Source of the DNA: Nanobdellota archaeon
Lineage (GTDB): Archaea > Nanobdellota > Nanobdellia > Parvarchaeales > Parvarchaeaceae
Assembly (NCBI GenBank): GCA_021800365.1
Contig: JAJYZA010000004.1
Location: forward strand, 1 to 50,809
DNA: 50,809 bases
Direction of reading: 5' to 3'
Shown: one piece after another, positions 10,264-20,998 of the stretch
Position numbering within the stretch: the stretch's first letter is position 1
How the letters are laid out: each line of letters begins with the position of its first letter
The notes under the pieces: generated by a model
Told to the model about the DNA's origin: nothing
Seen by the model: only the letters and a program-made list of their open reading frames with translations
Database searches by the model: none
Made by a program: the position numbers and the translations under genes

Positions 10264-10338
10264 TTAAAGATTAAGGAGCCATTTCCATAATGGGACGAAC
10301 ATTACCTTCTTGCCCTTGACTTTCTCCTCGGCTTCGTA
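10264..10338 (-). pseudogene. start-less 3' gene fragment (YEAEEKVKGKKVMFVPLWKWLLNL*)
   Basis: Homologous to 8870-8944; in-frame TAG directly upstream, so not an intact ORF. Confidence 0.5.
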
Positions 10339-10570
10339 CTAATAAGTTACAATATAATTAATACCTGTTGATAAAATCTATGGCGGCAAGAAAAGCGCTT
10401 ACTTCTCTTATTTTGCGACATTATAAGTACATTGTATCGGCTATCTACCATTCACACTAATTACGGCAAAAAGAAAACATACATAAGATTGACCTTTTTT
10501 AGCGATTTATCTATAACTGCGATACAATTGTCTTTCTTGTGCACCCCAAACCGCACATGAAAAGAATTTT

Positions 10571-11851
10571 TTACAGCTTATTTATTATCTCATCTATTCT
10601 AGACGAAACAGCCCTTGGTTGTATTTCATATCTTTTGGCTATCATCCCAATTATGAAATTTGCCACATTTTTGTTATGTTTATACTTTTTAATTATGTCT
10701 TTCTCTGAAAGCAGCATCTCTTTTATAGCATTGTCTATTTCTTCTTGCGAGTGCAGTTTTATTTCTATTTTTTCCCTTTTTTTTAACTTTTCTATAAATG
10801 CTTTAGTCACGTCAATATTATCTTTGACGAGTTTTGCAATGCCTTCAAATATCCGACTGTCCCTTTGTTCATCGAAGCGTTTTATCACTTCGAGTGTAGC
10901 TATTATCGTCTTAAAATCGTACTTGCCTTCATATTCTTGGATTAGCGAAAGCGCGCCTCTATCAAATGCAATCAATTCTAAAATCGTTTTATAATTAGAA
11001 TCGTACTTTTTTGCAAATAACCTCGCGGCATCTGTCGATATTGTCGCCGGCGTCTCTTTTAAATCCGTCGTGTCATACACTCCAAGATCAGGTTCAAAGA
11101 TAAATCCGTACTCTTCCTCACTTTCTTTTTTCCTTGAAGATTTGGTTGTACTAGATTGCTCATCGAATAAACGTGTTTCCTTTTCTGGTTTACCGCCCTT
11201 TTTTATTATCTCATTCTGTCTGTGGATTTCATACTCCATTGCGGTAATCAAATTTTTTATACCAGTTACATTTTTGACTTCTATGCGCTCTTCACCCAAT
11301 GAGATGTTTAGATCTGCCTTTATTTCCTGATTTATATCGACACCGAGGTAATAAAGAATGGTCCTAAGCGTGAAAAGCGTTTCCCGAAGTTCTTCCTCGG
11401 TTTCTATATCTGGTTCAGTCACTATTTCCACTAATGGAATACCCGAACGATTAAAATCTATAAACGAATAGCCGTCAGCCCTTATTATTTTCGCTGGATC
11501 TTCTTCTATCTGAATTCTTCTTAGCCTTATCTGCTTCTTCTCTAGTATTATTAAACCGCCTTGGCCTATTGATTCAGCTAACTGTGTTATTTGAAATGAC
11601 TTTGGCAGGTCGGGATAAAAATAAACCTTCCTTATGAAGGAGATTAGTTTATTTACTTTGCAATTAAAAGCGATAGAAATCGACTTTGCAAATCTTACCG
11701 CTTCTTTATTTAGAACCGGCCTGGATCCAGGAAACCCCATACATGTCGGACAAATATTGGTATTTGGCTCGGCTGTCTCACTTGTAGGGTCAGAACAGAA
11801 CAGCTTTGTTTTCGTTGGCAACGCTACATGAACTTCCAAGCCGATTTTCAT
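10571..11851 (-). CDS. gatB: Asp-tRNA(Asn)/Glu-tRNA(Gln) amidotransferase subunit B
   Basis: KIGLEVHVALPTKTKLFC…NTNICPTCMGFPGSRPVLN; DFNRSGIPLVEIVTEPD. Confidence 0.95.
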   Translation of the reverse strand: MKIGLEVHVALPTKTKLFCSDPTSETAEPNTNICPTCMGFPGSRPVLNKEAVRFAKSISIAFNCKVNKLISFIRKVYFYPDLPKSFQITQLAESIGQGGLIILEKKQIRLRRIQIEEDPAKIIRADGYSFIDFNRSGIPLVEIVTEPDIETEEELRETLFTLRTILYYLGVDINQEIKADLNISLGEERIEVKNVTGIKNLITAMEYEIHRQNEIIKKGGKPEKETRLFDEQSSTTKSSRKKESEEEYGFIFEPDLGVYDTTDLKETPATISTDAARLFAKKYDSNYKTILELIAFDRGALSLIQEYEGKYDFKTIIATLEVIKRFDEQRDSRIFEGIAKLVKDNIDVTKAFIEKLKKREKIEIKLHSQEEIDNAIKEMLLSEKDIIKKYKHNKNVANFIIGMIAKRYEIQPRAVSSRIDEIINKL

Positions 11852-13197
11852 AGCGCACCTATGTTATATTTAAACTTATAATCGAATGACTTCTCCCATT
11901 GTTCAACAAAAGAAAGTACTGCGTGATCATTGAAATGACTTGTAACCAATTGCGCCCCGAGCGGCATCTCACCGAAATAATCATAAGGAAAAGAGACGTG
12001 AGGAAAACCGCACAGGTTTGGTGGCACAGTCAATATATCCATCGCATAATTTTCTACGGGAGATAGTTTTTGTATCGCGTCAATCTTTGGTGTTTTTATT
12101 GGCATAGTGGGGGATATTATAAAACCGCCCTTCAGGAGCAGATTTAATTTATTTATTAGAAGCTGACGCACTTTCAAAGCTTTCATGTAGTATCTGTTTT
12201 TTACGCTCGCACTGCGTACGAACGTCCCGAGGACTATCCTCCTTTTCGCCTCTGTACCAAACTGTTCCCTCGCTTCTGTAAAAAAATCATTATACCTTTT
12301 GGAAAAGTCTTTTACTTTAAATCCGTATTTAAATCCTGTATATCTCGCAAGGTTTGTGGAGGCCTCAGCCATAGATATCACGTAGTAAGCGGGAAGCGCA
12401 TAATCTATCTCGGGCATAGAAAGGTAATTTATTGTATAACCAAAATCCTCTAATTTTGAGATGAACTTATCAAATGAAGAAATTATTTTGGGCTCAACTC
12501 TTTGCATCAGTTCTTTTATAACTGTAAGTTGCATCTTTTGGTCGCCACCGATGTGCCTACTTGAAGAAGTTGGGTCCTTTTTGTCTTTTCCTGCCGTAAT
12601 ATCCAAAATCCGTCTTATGTCTGTTACGGATCTTGCCATAAAGCCTATTTTGTCTAGAGAATTCGCATAATCTATAAGACCGTACCTTGAAATTGCACCA
12701 TAAGTCGGTGTAAAACCGACTACTCCGCAGAATGCTGCCGGCGCTGATATGGAGCCACCTGTAGACTCTGCCACAGCGATATGATATTTTAGTAATGCGG
12801 TGGCTATCGCCGCACCGGAGCTTGATCCTCCTGCAACATAGTCTGGTGCGATTGGATTTCTTGCGATTCTTTCGGAATTTATACCGAATGAGCCGAATCC
12901 GAATTCGTCCATATTCGTCTTGCCCAAGAAACCAAAGCCACTTTTTTGGAGTCTATCGACCACCTCGGCGTTGAATGGGGGCAGATACGTTCTTAGTATT
13001 TTTGAAGATGCGGTACTCTCAACATTTTTTACACAGATATTGTCTTTTACACTAAAAGGGAAACCATTTTTTAGATCATCATTAAAATTATTGAAAGCTC
13101 CTAAATCAACGTTCTTGCATTTTAATTCGTCTATCACCTTCTTGTAATAGTCCTCCGGTTTGTGCTTGGTCTCAAATTCTGTGATATAACTTGTCAT
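11848..13197 (-). CDS. gatA: Asp-tRNA(Asn)/Glu-tRNA(Gln) amidotransferase subunit A
   Basis: Amidase signature FPFSVKDNICV…GKTNMDEFGFGS…GGSSSGAAIATA…ESTGGSISAPAAFCGVVG. Confidence 0.95.
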   Translation of the reverse strand: MTSYITEFETKHKPEDYYKKVIDELKCKNVDLGAFNNFNDDLKNGFPFSVKDNICVKNVESTASSKILRTYLPPFNAEVVDRLQKSGFGFLGKTNMDEFGFGSFGINSERIARNPIAPDYVAGGSSSGAAIATALLKYHIAVAESTGGSISAPAAFCGVVGFTPTYGAISRYGLIDYANSLDKIGFMARSVTDIRRILDITAGKDKKDPTSSSRHIGGDQKMQLTVIKELMQRVEPKIISSFDKFISKLEDFGYTINYLSMPEIDYALPAYYVISMAEASTNLARYTGFKYGFKVKDFSKRYNDFFTEAREQFGTEAKRRIVLGTFVRSASVKNRYYMKALKVRQLLINKLNLLLKGGFIISPTMPIKTPKIDAIQKLSPVENYAMDILTVPPNLCGFPHVSFPYDYFGEMPLGAQLVTSHFNDHAVLSFVEQWEKSFDYKFKYNIGAL

Positions 13198-13466
13198 ATT
13201 TCCGGCCCTATTACATAAAATCTATGTGTCTTTGTATTTTCAAGAAGCTCTTTCTTATCTGAGAAATTCTCCGGTATATCTTCTCGTAAATCTGAATCTG
13301 GTTCTATCGGATGATATGCTGGATTAACGTCTTCACAGTTTAGCTCGTCCAATTTATTAAAATATTTGATTGTTTCCTCAATATCTTTTTTTATTTTTAG
13401 TTCCGTCTTTTCATCTAACTTTAACCTGCAAGTATACAGCAAGGCCTTGAATTCTAAATCTTCCAT
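13194..13466 (-). CDS. gatC: Asp-tRNA(Asn)/Glu-tRNA(Gln) amidotransferase subunit C
   Basis: 90-aa ORF overlapping gatA start; FNKLDELNCEDVNPAYHP…LREDIPE. Confidence 0.85.
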   Translation of the reverse strand: MEDLEFKALLYTCRLKLDEKTELKIKKDIEETIKYFNKLDELNCEDVNPAYHPIEPDSDLREDIPENFSDKKELLENTKTHRFYVIGPEI

Positions 13467-13683
13467 AGGCTATGAAAAACTCTAATAATTTATAACTCTT
13501 GATTTATTATCAAGGTTATAATAAGATACAGTAGCCTTTTGCAGTCTTCCATTTAGCTTTATAATTTTTCTCATCGTTATATCGAATTTTTAAGCGCTTG
13601 AAGATTGCCCCGTATTAAGATTGCGTGTGCAAAGCATGATTGGAGTAATTTACTTTGATAATTTGCAATGGAATACGTCAACA

Positions 13684-14286
13684 TTACTCAAGTAATTTTC
13701 GCGTGTTAAATAATTCCTGCCGTTCTGCATTTTCCAAGAACTCCGATATCAGTCTTTCTTGTAGGTTTAGAGACGGTAGGAGTTTTTTGTTTAAGGCGTT
13801 GTAACGTCCTTTCGTTCTTGAGATTGCAGCGGATAATTTTCTTATGCGGATGTAAAGATTTACGTCAATTATAAGCTCTCTGAAAAGCTGCTCAAATTTG
13901 CTGCTTGCTTCTTCTAGACGGATAGACGTTGAAAGTTCACCGTAATCCCTTTTTACGACCATGTCCTTAAGTAGAAGGGAAGGAATAAAAGTCCCTATTA
14001 AGTTTTCTGTTTTAAAATTTAGTGACAGGTTATTAATTATTAGATTAGATGCTGATAAGACACTTTGCACCCCATCAAAGGCGATGGCAAATTTTATACG
14101 TTTCATCGCAATCGAGATAATCGCGTTCTCATTGTCTATATCCCTCTCATAGTTGAGAAAAGTTGATAGGAGCGTTGCCGTTAAGAGCACTGTCTTCTTT
14201 CTTAAGACAGACTTCCCATACTCCACAAGTCGTTTTACTCTAACTAGCTTTAGAAGATCATTCCGTGTTCTTTTGTATTCCATCAT
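13684..14286 (-). CDS. atpD: A-type ATP synthase subunit D
   Basis: Position in operon; RTRNDLLKLVRVKRLVEYGKSVLRKKTVLL…RTKGRYNALNKKLLPSL. Confidence 0.85.
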   Translation of the reverse strand: MMEYKRTRNDLLKLVRVKRLVEYGKSVLRKKTVLLTATLLSTFLNYERDIDNENAIISIAMKRIKFAIAFDGVQSVLSASNLIINNLSLNFKTENLIGTFIPSLLLKDMVVKRDYGELSTSIRLEEASSKFEQLFRELIIDVNLYIRIRKLSAAISRTKGRYNALNKKLLPSLNLQERLISEFLENAERQELFNTRKLLE

Positions 14287-15632
14287 TTCTTACCGTATTT
14301 TTCTATAATATTTTTCTCTATCCTCGGCAATGATTGTAAATCCTTCATTATTGTCCAAGCTAAATCAAGCGTTTCCTCTATGCTTCGGGGCTCGCCTGGC
14401 TGCTGACGTATAAACTTATTCTCAAAATCATCGAGAAATTTCAAATATATTTTGTCGTCGTCTGATAGTCCGTTTTCTCCTATAAGAGCAGAAAGATTAC
14501 GCGCATCCATCCCTTTCGAAAATGCAAAATAAAGTTGGTTCGCTACCTGTCGATGGTCCTCGCGTGTAAAGTTTTTGCCTATCCCATTATCCATAAGTCT
14601 TGAAAGCGAGCCGAGTACATCTATCGGCGGAAATATCTTTCTATTAAACAGGTCTCTGCTCAAGAGTATCTGGCCTTCTGTTATGTACCCGGTAAGGTCT
14701 GGAACCGGATGTGTTATGTCGTCGGATGGCATTGTAACTATCGGGATAAGTGTTATGCTTCCTTTTAAATCCTTTATCTTCCCGCATCTTTCGTATATCG
14801 TAGCTAAATCGGTATATAAAGATGATGAATAGCCCCTCCTCCCAGGCACCTGCTTTCGCTCGGAAGAGAGCTGCCTAAGCGCATCCGCATAACTAAGCAT
14901 GTCTGTAAGCACCACGAGTACATCATATCCTCTTTCGAATGCAAGATATTCTGCATGTGTCATTATTATTTTGGGAAGAGTAATCCTCTCTATAATTGAA
15001 TCGCTTGCGCGATTTATGAAAACCGCGGTCCTGTCGCCATTCTTGCCGTCTAAAAGATCCGTGAATTTATTAGCTTCACTGTCCTTTACGCCCATAGCGC
15101 CAAAAAGAACGGCAAATTTAGTGTCCTTGCGGGTCTTTGCGTTCTTGACTATTTCTATAGCTATATCGCTACCAGGGAGTCCACTGCCTGAGAAAATAGG
15201 CAGTTTTTGACCCATTACTAAAGAGTTTAGACAGTCTATACCCGAAATTCCTGTTTCTATGAAGTCTTTTGGTTTATCCCGGACATACGGGTTTATCGGA
15301 CTGCCATAAACTATGGTTTTCTTTTCAGGCACCAACTTTCCACCGTCTGTTACCCTGCCCAAACCATCGAATGCTCGACCCAAAATGTGTTCTGTAACGC
15401 CGATCGAGAATATTTCGCCTGTACATGTGACCTGTAATTTACTTCTGCTTAAACCCCGCAGCGGCCTAAATGCCTCAACGACTGCATCTTGTCCATATGC
15501 AGTTATTATTTCCCCGAGCATTTCTGTACCGCCGGAATTTATTATGCACATATCTCCGTTCATTGCATTTTCTACACCGGTTACGGTTATGAGCGGGTCC
15601 TTTATTTTTGTTATTGTCTTATAAGTTTCCAT
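14283..15632 (-). CDS. atpB: A-type ATP synthase subunit B
   Basis: LPIFSGSGLPGSDIA…FAVLFGAMGVKDSEA…VLTDMLSYADALRQLSSERKQVPGRRGYSSSLYTDLATIYERCG. Confidence 0.95.
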   Translation of the reverse strand: METYKTITKIKDPLITVTGVENAMNGDMCIINSGGTEMLGEIITAYGQDAVVEAFRPLRGLSRSKLQVTCTGEIFSIGVTEHILGRAFDGLGRVTDGGKLVPEKKTIVYGSPINPYVRDKPKDFIETGISGIDCLNSLVMGQKLPIFSGSGLPGSDIAIEIVKNAKTRKDTKFAVLFGAMGVKDSEANKFTDLLDGKNGDRTAVFINRASDSIIERITLPKIIMTHAEYLAFERGYDVLVVLTDMLSYADALRQLSSERKQVPGRRGYSSSLYTDLATIYERCGKIKDLKGSITLIPIVTMPSDDITHPVPDLTGYITEGQILLSRDLFNRKIFPPIDVLGSLSRLMDNGIGKNFTREDHRQVANQLYFAFSKGMDARNLSALIGENGLSDDDKIYLKFLDDFENKFIRQQPGEPRSIEETLDLAWTIMKDLQSLPRIEKNIIEKYGKK

Positions 15633-17360
15633 TCATTTAGTTTTCCCCATGCCAAGTGCATTCACGTCCTTTTCGAGTTTATCCAGAGCAGTGGCATGTT
15701 TTAAATCGGACATTCTTTCCCAGATTGGATTTGATTTTATATCGGAATATTTCGCACCGGAATCTATCATCGATGTAATTTTATCAATAAACGAAGTCAA
15801 TATGTTCATCATTTTATATGTTATTTCTATAGGGGTATATGCATCTTCTTCGTCAAAGGCATTTTGTTGCAGAAAGAACAATTTCGCTATGTCTGAAAGC
15901 CTAAGTATGGCTGCTTGTTTGTCGGGAAGAGCTTCTCGGCCGACGATAGAGGCTATCTCGTTTATTTTATCGGATTCGTGCAATAAGTCTAATAACCTTT
16001 TAACATAAGTGAAAAAATCGGGACCGATGTTTTTTTTATAAAATTGTTGTATTTCGCCTGATAGGGGCGAATAACTGTTTGTCCAGTTAACCGGCGGATA
16101 ATGCCGTTCGCCCGCTAGTTTACTATCTAGTTCTATGTAAGAGTCTGCCAATCGGGCAGTTGTCTGTGTAACTGGTTCAGAAAAGTCTCCTCCGGGTGGT
16201 GAAATAGCCCCGATTATCGTTACGGAGCCGCTTTTTTTATCAGTTCCTAGCGTATCTACTACGCCGGCTCTGCTGTAAAACGCCGCCAAACTACTGAAAA
16301 GTGAGGATGGAAAACCCTCTTCAACTGGCATCTCTCCCATTTCACTACCAAGTTCACGCAGGGCCTCGGCCCATCTTGACGTGCTATCCGCTGTCAATAG
16401 AACCGAATAGCCCATATCTCTGTAAAATTCAGCTATTGTTATGCCAGTAAAGATACTAGCTTCTCTAGCTATTATTGGCATATTCGATGTATTTGCGATA
16501 AGAACCATTTTGTTCATTATCGACTTGCCAGAATGCGGATCTAATACTGAAGGAAAGCTATTTAGCACCTCTGCCATCTCATTCCCCCTTTCCCCGCAGC
16601 CGACGTAAATAGAAATGTCTGTATTCGAAAATTTGGCAAAAGCATGCTCTAAGAAGGTTTTTCCTACGCCAAAGCCGCCTGGTAGTGCGACCGTCCCGCC
16701 CTTTGCGATTGGGAAAAGCGTATCAAAAACACGCTGTCCGGTAAGTAGGGGGTCATGGAGATTTAATTTTGATCTAAATGGCCTTGGCATCCTAACTGGC
16801 CATTTTTGAATCATGTTTAATTTAAAGGAGTTGCCTTCCGGATCTTTGAGTTCAGCTATATTTTGGTTTACTGTAAACTCACCTGAGGAGATATCTATGA
16901 TCTTTCCACGAATCCCTGGCGGAACTAAAATCTTAGTCGTTATCAAAGCTGTTTCTTTTACTTCTCCAAGCACATCTCCAGATTCGACGGTATCGTCTTT
17001 CTTTTTTAGCGCTTTGAATGACCATTTTTTTTGTCTGTCTAAACTAATAAGCGTTGCGCCTCGGGCTATAAAGTTGGAATTTAGTGCACTTAGCCTTCGG
17101 CCAAGTCCATCAAATATGTTAGTTAGCAAACCGGGCCCGAGTTCTATGCTTAATGGCTCGTTGAGGTCTTCCATTTCATCATTTATTCTTATGCCGTTCG
17201 TATCCTCATATGCTTGTATGCTGGTTTCTTTTCCAGAAACTGACACTATCTCCCCAAATATCTTGTCCTTGCCAATCCTTACTAAGTTACCTACGTGGCT
17301 GTTCTCAAGCCCGGCGGCTATGATTGTGTTCTCATTTATCGCAAGAACTTTAGCTACCAC
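15633..17360 (-). CDS. atpA: A-type ATP synthase catalytic subunit A
   Basis: [50 protein letters not shown]. Confidence 0.95.
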   Translation of the reverse strand: MVAKVLAINENTIIAAGLENSHVGNLVRIGKDKIFGEIVSVSGKETSIQAYEDTNGIRINDEMEDLNEPLSIELGPGLLTNIFDGLGRRLSALNSNFIARGATLISLDRQKKWSFKALKKKDDTVESGDVLGEVKETALITTKILVPPGIRGKIIDISSGEFTVNQNIAELKDPEGNSFKLNMIQKWPVRMPRPFRSKLNLHDPLLTGQRVFDTLFPIAKGGTVALPGGFGVGKTFLEHAFAKFSNTDISIYVGCGERGNEMAEVLNSFPSVLDPHSGKSIMNKMVLIANTSNMPIIAREASIFTGITIAEFYRDMGYSVLLTADSTSRWAEALRELGSEMGEMPVEEGFPSSLFSSLAAFYSRAGVVDTLGTDKKSGSVTIIGAISPPGGDFSEPVTQTTARLADSYIELDSKLAGERHYPPVNWTNSYSPLSGEIQQFYKKNIGPDFFTYVKRLLDLLHESDKINEIASIVGREALPDKQAAILRLSDIAKLFFLQQNAFDEEDAYTPIEITYKMMNILTSFIDKITSMIDSGAKYSDIKSNPIWERMSDLKHATALDKLEKDVNALGMGKTK

Positions 17361-17664
17361 CGATGTATACCCCCGCTTGCTTTACAAAGTTTTCTAATTC
17401 CTCTCTATATGGTCGCGCCGACTTTGCATTTATATCGAAGAAGAATGGTGATTCGGACAGGAGAAGCTCGTTTTTCTCGTCTTTTGTAAGCAGGTCCATA
17501 AGTTCCTTTTCAATTATTACAAGTGAGATATCCTGATTATTTTTGACTGCACTGAGTGCTCTTCGTGTGCTTACGGCATCGATGCAAAGGAAACAATGTG
17601 TAAAACCGACAAGCCTAAAACCATAATAGGCTTCTTCAGATAGAATAAATGCTACGTTTCCCAT
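17350..17664 (-). CDS. atpF: A-type ATP synthase subunit F
   Basis: ~100 aa, F-subunit position, GFRLVGFTHCFLCIDAVS…SLVIIEKELMDLL. Confidence 0.85.
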   Translation of the reverse strand: MGNVAFILSEEAYYGFRLVGFTHCFLCIDAVSTRRALSAVKNNQDISLVIIEKELMDLLTKDEKNELLLSESPFFFDINAKSARPYREELENFVKQAGVYIGGS

Positions 17665-18458
17665 GCTTCCTCAAAATCTAATTTTATGTTCTCTTTTATG
17701 CTAAAATAAAGGGCTTTTGCGAATTTATATGTTAAATCCATATAATAAGTATAGTATAGAGGCACTAATTCGCCGAGTGGATCTTCTATAGACGCCTTTT
17801 TTGCCGTATTATACAGATAAAATATCGCTTTTATGTCCCAAAAACTGCTGTTTCCGTTGAAAAACCTATAAAACCAGTCGTTTTTATGCTCCGAAAGAAA
17901 ATGCAGATAATCCGCTCTATGCGGGAGATTCAGCAAAAAACGCTCTTTGTTTATGAGTGACCTTGAGCTATGGCCGGACATCTGTGCCAGTCTAGCTAGA
18001 TATTGTCTTAACAGTTCATCGCGTGCATCGCCCGCCTTATAATTTGGGTTTATATTAAACCTATACAGCCTGTTTATTTCGTTAATCAAGGAATTTAAAT
18101 CTGTTACGCGTTCGAAATTTATCGGAGACAACCTGCTTACTAGTTTAACCGCAACACGAGATTCGGTAAAGTTTGTTATAAAGTCTATTAGCTGAAGAAT
18201 ATCGAACCTTTTTGTAAGCATAAAGAGAAACGGGGTGCCCCGTAACCTATTTGAGAGGCTGCCTAGCCTTAACCGAAAGAAGTTGCCTAAGGTCAAATTT
18301 GCTTCGGACAGCGACATATCACTATTTTGTATGCCGAAGCGACTTAGAGCCTCGAGAATCTCACTTCTAGAACCGCTAGTAGATAAGCTTTTTAGTCGAG
18401 TTATGGGTAAATCGACGCTGCGGCGCTTTATTATCGTATTTACAAAAGGATATCCCAT
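17652..18458 (-). CDS. atpC: A-type ATP synthase subunit C
   Basis: Operon position between E and F; helical C-subunit-like protein. Confidence 0.8.
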   Translation of the reverse strand: MGYPFVNTIIKRRSVDLPITRLKSLSTSGSRSEILEALSRFGIQNSDMSLSEANLTLGNFFRLRLGSLSNRLRGTPFLFMLTKRFDILQLIDFITNFTESRVAVKLVSRLSPINFERVTDLNSLINEINRLYRFNINPNYKAGDARDELLRQYLARLAQMSGHSSRSLINKERFLLNLPHRADYLHFLSEHKNDWFYRFFNGNSSFWDIKAIFYLYNTAKKASIEDPLGELVPLYYTYYMDLTYKFAKALYFSIKENIKLDFEEAWET

Positions 18459-18976
18459 TAAACCTCCAATGGATGCCGTTGAAGAAAATCTTCAACAAAC
18501 GCAGCTAAATCAAACCTATAGATCTTTGGCCCAAAATCGATCAAAATCCCGTGTCCAATCGATTTGTCTCTTATAGGGGTTTGTGCCTTGTCAATTAATC
18601 CGAAATCTAAATCCGCGTATATTTTATATTCTTTTACTCCTTTTGTTTTTTCTGCTATAAGACGACTTATTAACCGGGAATAATCTGGCTCTGCAGCAAT
18701 ACTGTCTAATAATGCAGTCTTTAATTCGTAGCGTTTTTTCTCCAGTTCCTCCTGGATTTCCTTATCCTTTTTTATCTTAAACTTAGAGTATTCGGATAAT
18801 GCTTCGGTTTCCAGTTTATGAATAAGCTTTTCTTTTTCCGCAGAAAGCATTTCAGAAACAATGCGTTTATTATCGGTTCTTATGCGCAGAACACGTTCAT
18901 TCGCTTCTGCCAGAATGGCCTTCACTTGTGATTCTGTTTCCTCTAATATCCGCTCTGCTGGCTCATACGCGGACAT
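18458..18976 (-). CDS. atpE: A-type ATP synthase subunit E
   Basis: Coiled-coil N-terminus, operon position. Confidence 0.8.
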   Translation of the reverse strand: MSAYEPAERILEETESQVKAILAEANERVLRIRTDNKRIVSEMLSAEKEKLIHKLETEALSEYSKFKIKKDKEIQEELEKKRYELKTALLDSIAAEPDYSRLISRLIAEKTKGVKEYKIYADLDFGLIDKAQTPIRDKSIGHGILIDFGPKIYRFDLAAFVEDFLQRHPLEV

Positions 18977-18980
18977 ATAT

Positions 18981-19196
18981 CTAAATGAAAAGAAGGTATA
19001 TTGCTAATGCAAAACCTAGTATTAGAATCGTTTCTGGGATTACAGTAAAGAGAAGCGCCAATCCTAGTTTCTTTGGGTCTTCTGCGACCATACCTACGCC
19101 GGCCGCACCTATCTGCGCCTCGGCAATGCCGGTACCGACTGCCGCTAACCCGAGGGCTATTGCTGCTGCGATGGCGACTAAGTCAGAAACTACCAT
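18981..19196 (-). CDS. atpK: A-type ATP synthase rotor subunit K (c)
   Basis: Two-TM hairpin with conserved Glu in VIPETILILGFALAI. Confidence 0.9.
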   Translation of the reverse strand: MVVSDLVAIAAAIALGLAAVGTGIAEAQIGAAGVGMVAEDPKKLGLALLFTVIPETILILGFALAIYLLFI

Positions 19197-19267
19197 AGTA
19201 ATAAGAATAATTCATCGTATATAAACTTTTACATAAGGTTTTTGGTTTAAAATAAACCTTAATTTCT

Positions 19268-20998
19268 TTATTTCGTGTGTGCGTGTTCTAACGGTTCGTA
19301 ATCCACACCTCCACCATTAAAGAATTTGGATAAAAATTCAACGTACTCCAGTCTTAAGGATTGCAAAAATGCAATAAGAGAGTCCAGTAGGATATTTGCT
19401 AGGTGAAATACCGCAAGTACCAAAATGGCGAAAATCACACTATACCCCACCAGAAAGGCTCCCAGTTCATTTATAAGCATAGCTAACATTATGGAAGATA
19501 GGCCGACCGCGGCTATACGCAAATAAGATACGACATTGGTAAATAGATTAAGCACCTGGCTTATTTCATACTTGTTGCCGACACCTATAAAGGCTGCGGC
19601 TATTGGTATAAGAACCGCTGCATAAACGTTTAGACTGGCATAGAAGTAAATCTGGACTATTTCATAAAGGATAAATGCATCTAGCAATAGCCAGCCGGCG
19701 CCGCCGATTAGTCGCTTATTATTGTTTTCCAAGAAAGCGTCTATTTCATTAAATATGAAGCTAAACGTAAGTATTACGGAACCAGCAAAAACTGACCCAA
19801 AAAGCAAGGAACCGAGATTTTGCAGCCTATAAAACAACAATGGATGTATCGGGATCAGATTACCAAAGAACTCCCCAAATAGCATACCGAATGCCATCGA
19901 AGAAAGCGCAGAAACTACGAAAATCCAAAAAAGACTCTTTTTGAAAGTGGTGTTATAAAAATATAGAAAAATTGAACCTACTAATAGAACTAAGCCATAC
20001 CCCAAATCTCCTACTATCGCACCGAACAGCAGAGGAAATGTTATGGATATTGCGACTGAGGGGTCTATCTCATTGTATTTCGGTGTACCATACAGCCAAG
20101 TTAGCAAGGAAAATCCCCCGATTACCCTACCACTTGGCTTTATAGTAGGGGCCTCCGAAGGCGAAAAATCCGTCCGTATTTTCTTAATGGCACCGATATC
20201 TATACCGTTTAAATTTAAGTCAGCTGGAAGGAAACAACTTATAACAAAAACCCGCCCCTCGTCGGCTATTTTTCGGATGCTTCGTTTCCTTATTAATCCA
20301 TCGGATATCTCGGCGATGAGGCTTTTTAATGGAAATGCATAATTTTCGAATAAAAACTTATATCTTTTCCTTAATTCCATATATCTCCTCTTTGCGATGG
20401 AGTCCTTATGATTTACCGTCGAAATGGCATCGCTCGTCTTTTCATAACCGTACTGAAATAGCGGTTCTAAGTTCATCTCTTCTACATGAAAGTTCGTTTT
20501 AAGGACTTTTGGCTCTACAAGATAAAACCAATATCCTCCCAAAGTTACCTTGCGTATGGCCTCTATTTTTTCGTGATGCTTTGATCTTAAAAGGCTTATT
20601 TTCTGCCGGTAACGCAACAAATTTAGGTCTGTAACGCCAAGTGCCCAAAGCACGTTTAATTTTTCGCGTTCTTCGGCGTAGCGTTTAAGCTCTTTCTCCG
20701 CGGTTTTTATTTCGCTTGCGACGGCGATTATCCTCCCGAGCGCTTTTTTGTCCAGCTTTAAAGAGTGTTTGCTATCGAATGCGAACTTGTCATTTAAATC
20801 CAAAAATGCTGTAAGCTTGTTTTTAAGCACTACGTCGGCAACTATATCGGATTTAAACGTGCCGAGTTTCAGGCTTGAATCAACGTAATTTATGTGAAAT
20901 GCGCCGATGTCCTGTAGGCGCTTGAGCACTTGATCTAACTGATCCTTTTGTCCAATTAAATAATACTTATTCAGTCTTTTTGGGAGTAGTGCTTCCAT
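19268..20998 (-). CDS. atpI: A-type ATP synthase subunit I (a)
   Basis: Long N-terminal soluble part plus C-terminal multi-TM region (FPLLFGAIVGDLGYGL…LSYLRIAAVGLSS-like). Confidence 0.9.
   Translation of the reverse strand: MEALLPKRLNKYYLIGQKDQLDQVLKRLQDIGAFHINYVDSSLKLGTFKSDIVADVVLKNKLTAFLDLNDKFAFDSKHSLKLDKKALGRIIAVASEIKTAEKELKRYAEEREKLNVLWALGVTDLNLLRYRQKISLLRSKHHEKIEAIRKVTLGGYWFYLVEPKVLKTNFHVEEMNLEPLFQYGYEKTSDAISTVNHKDSIAKRRYMELRKRYKFLFENYAFPLKSLIAEISDGLIRKRSIRKIADEGRVFVISCFLPADLNLNGIDIGAIKKIRTDFSPSEAPTIKPSGRVIGGFSLLTWLYGTPKYNEIDPSVAISITFPLLFGAIVGDLGYGLVLLVGSIFLYFYNTTFKKSLFWIFVVSALSSMAFGMLFGEFFGNLIPIHPLLFYRLQNLGSLLFGSVFAGSVILTFSFIFNEIDAFLENNNKRLIGGAGWLLLDAFILYEIVQIYFYASLNVYAAVLIPIAAAFIGVGNKYEISQVLNLFTNVVSYLRIAAVGLSSIMLAMLINELGAFLVGYSVIFAILVLAVFHLANILLDSLIAFLQSLRLEYVEFLSKFFNGGGVDYEPLEHAHTK

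Noticed and set aside
14575-17489. Multiple plus-strand ORFs across the ATPase operon
   Set aside because: Shadow ORFs antisense to atpB/atpA/atpF.
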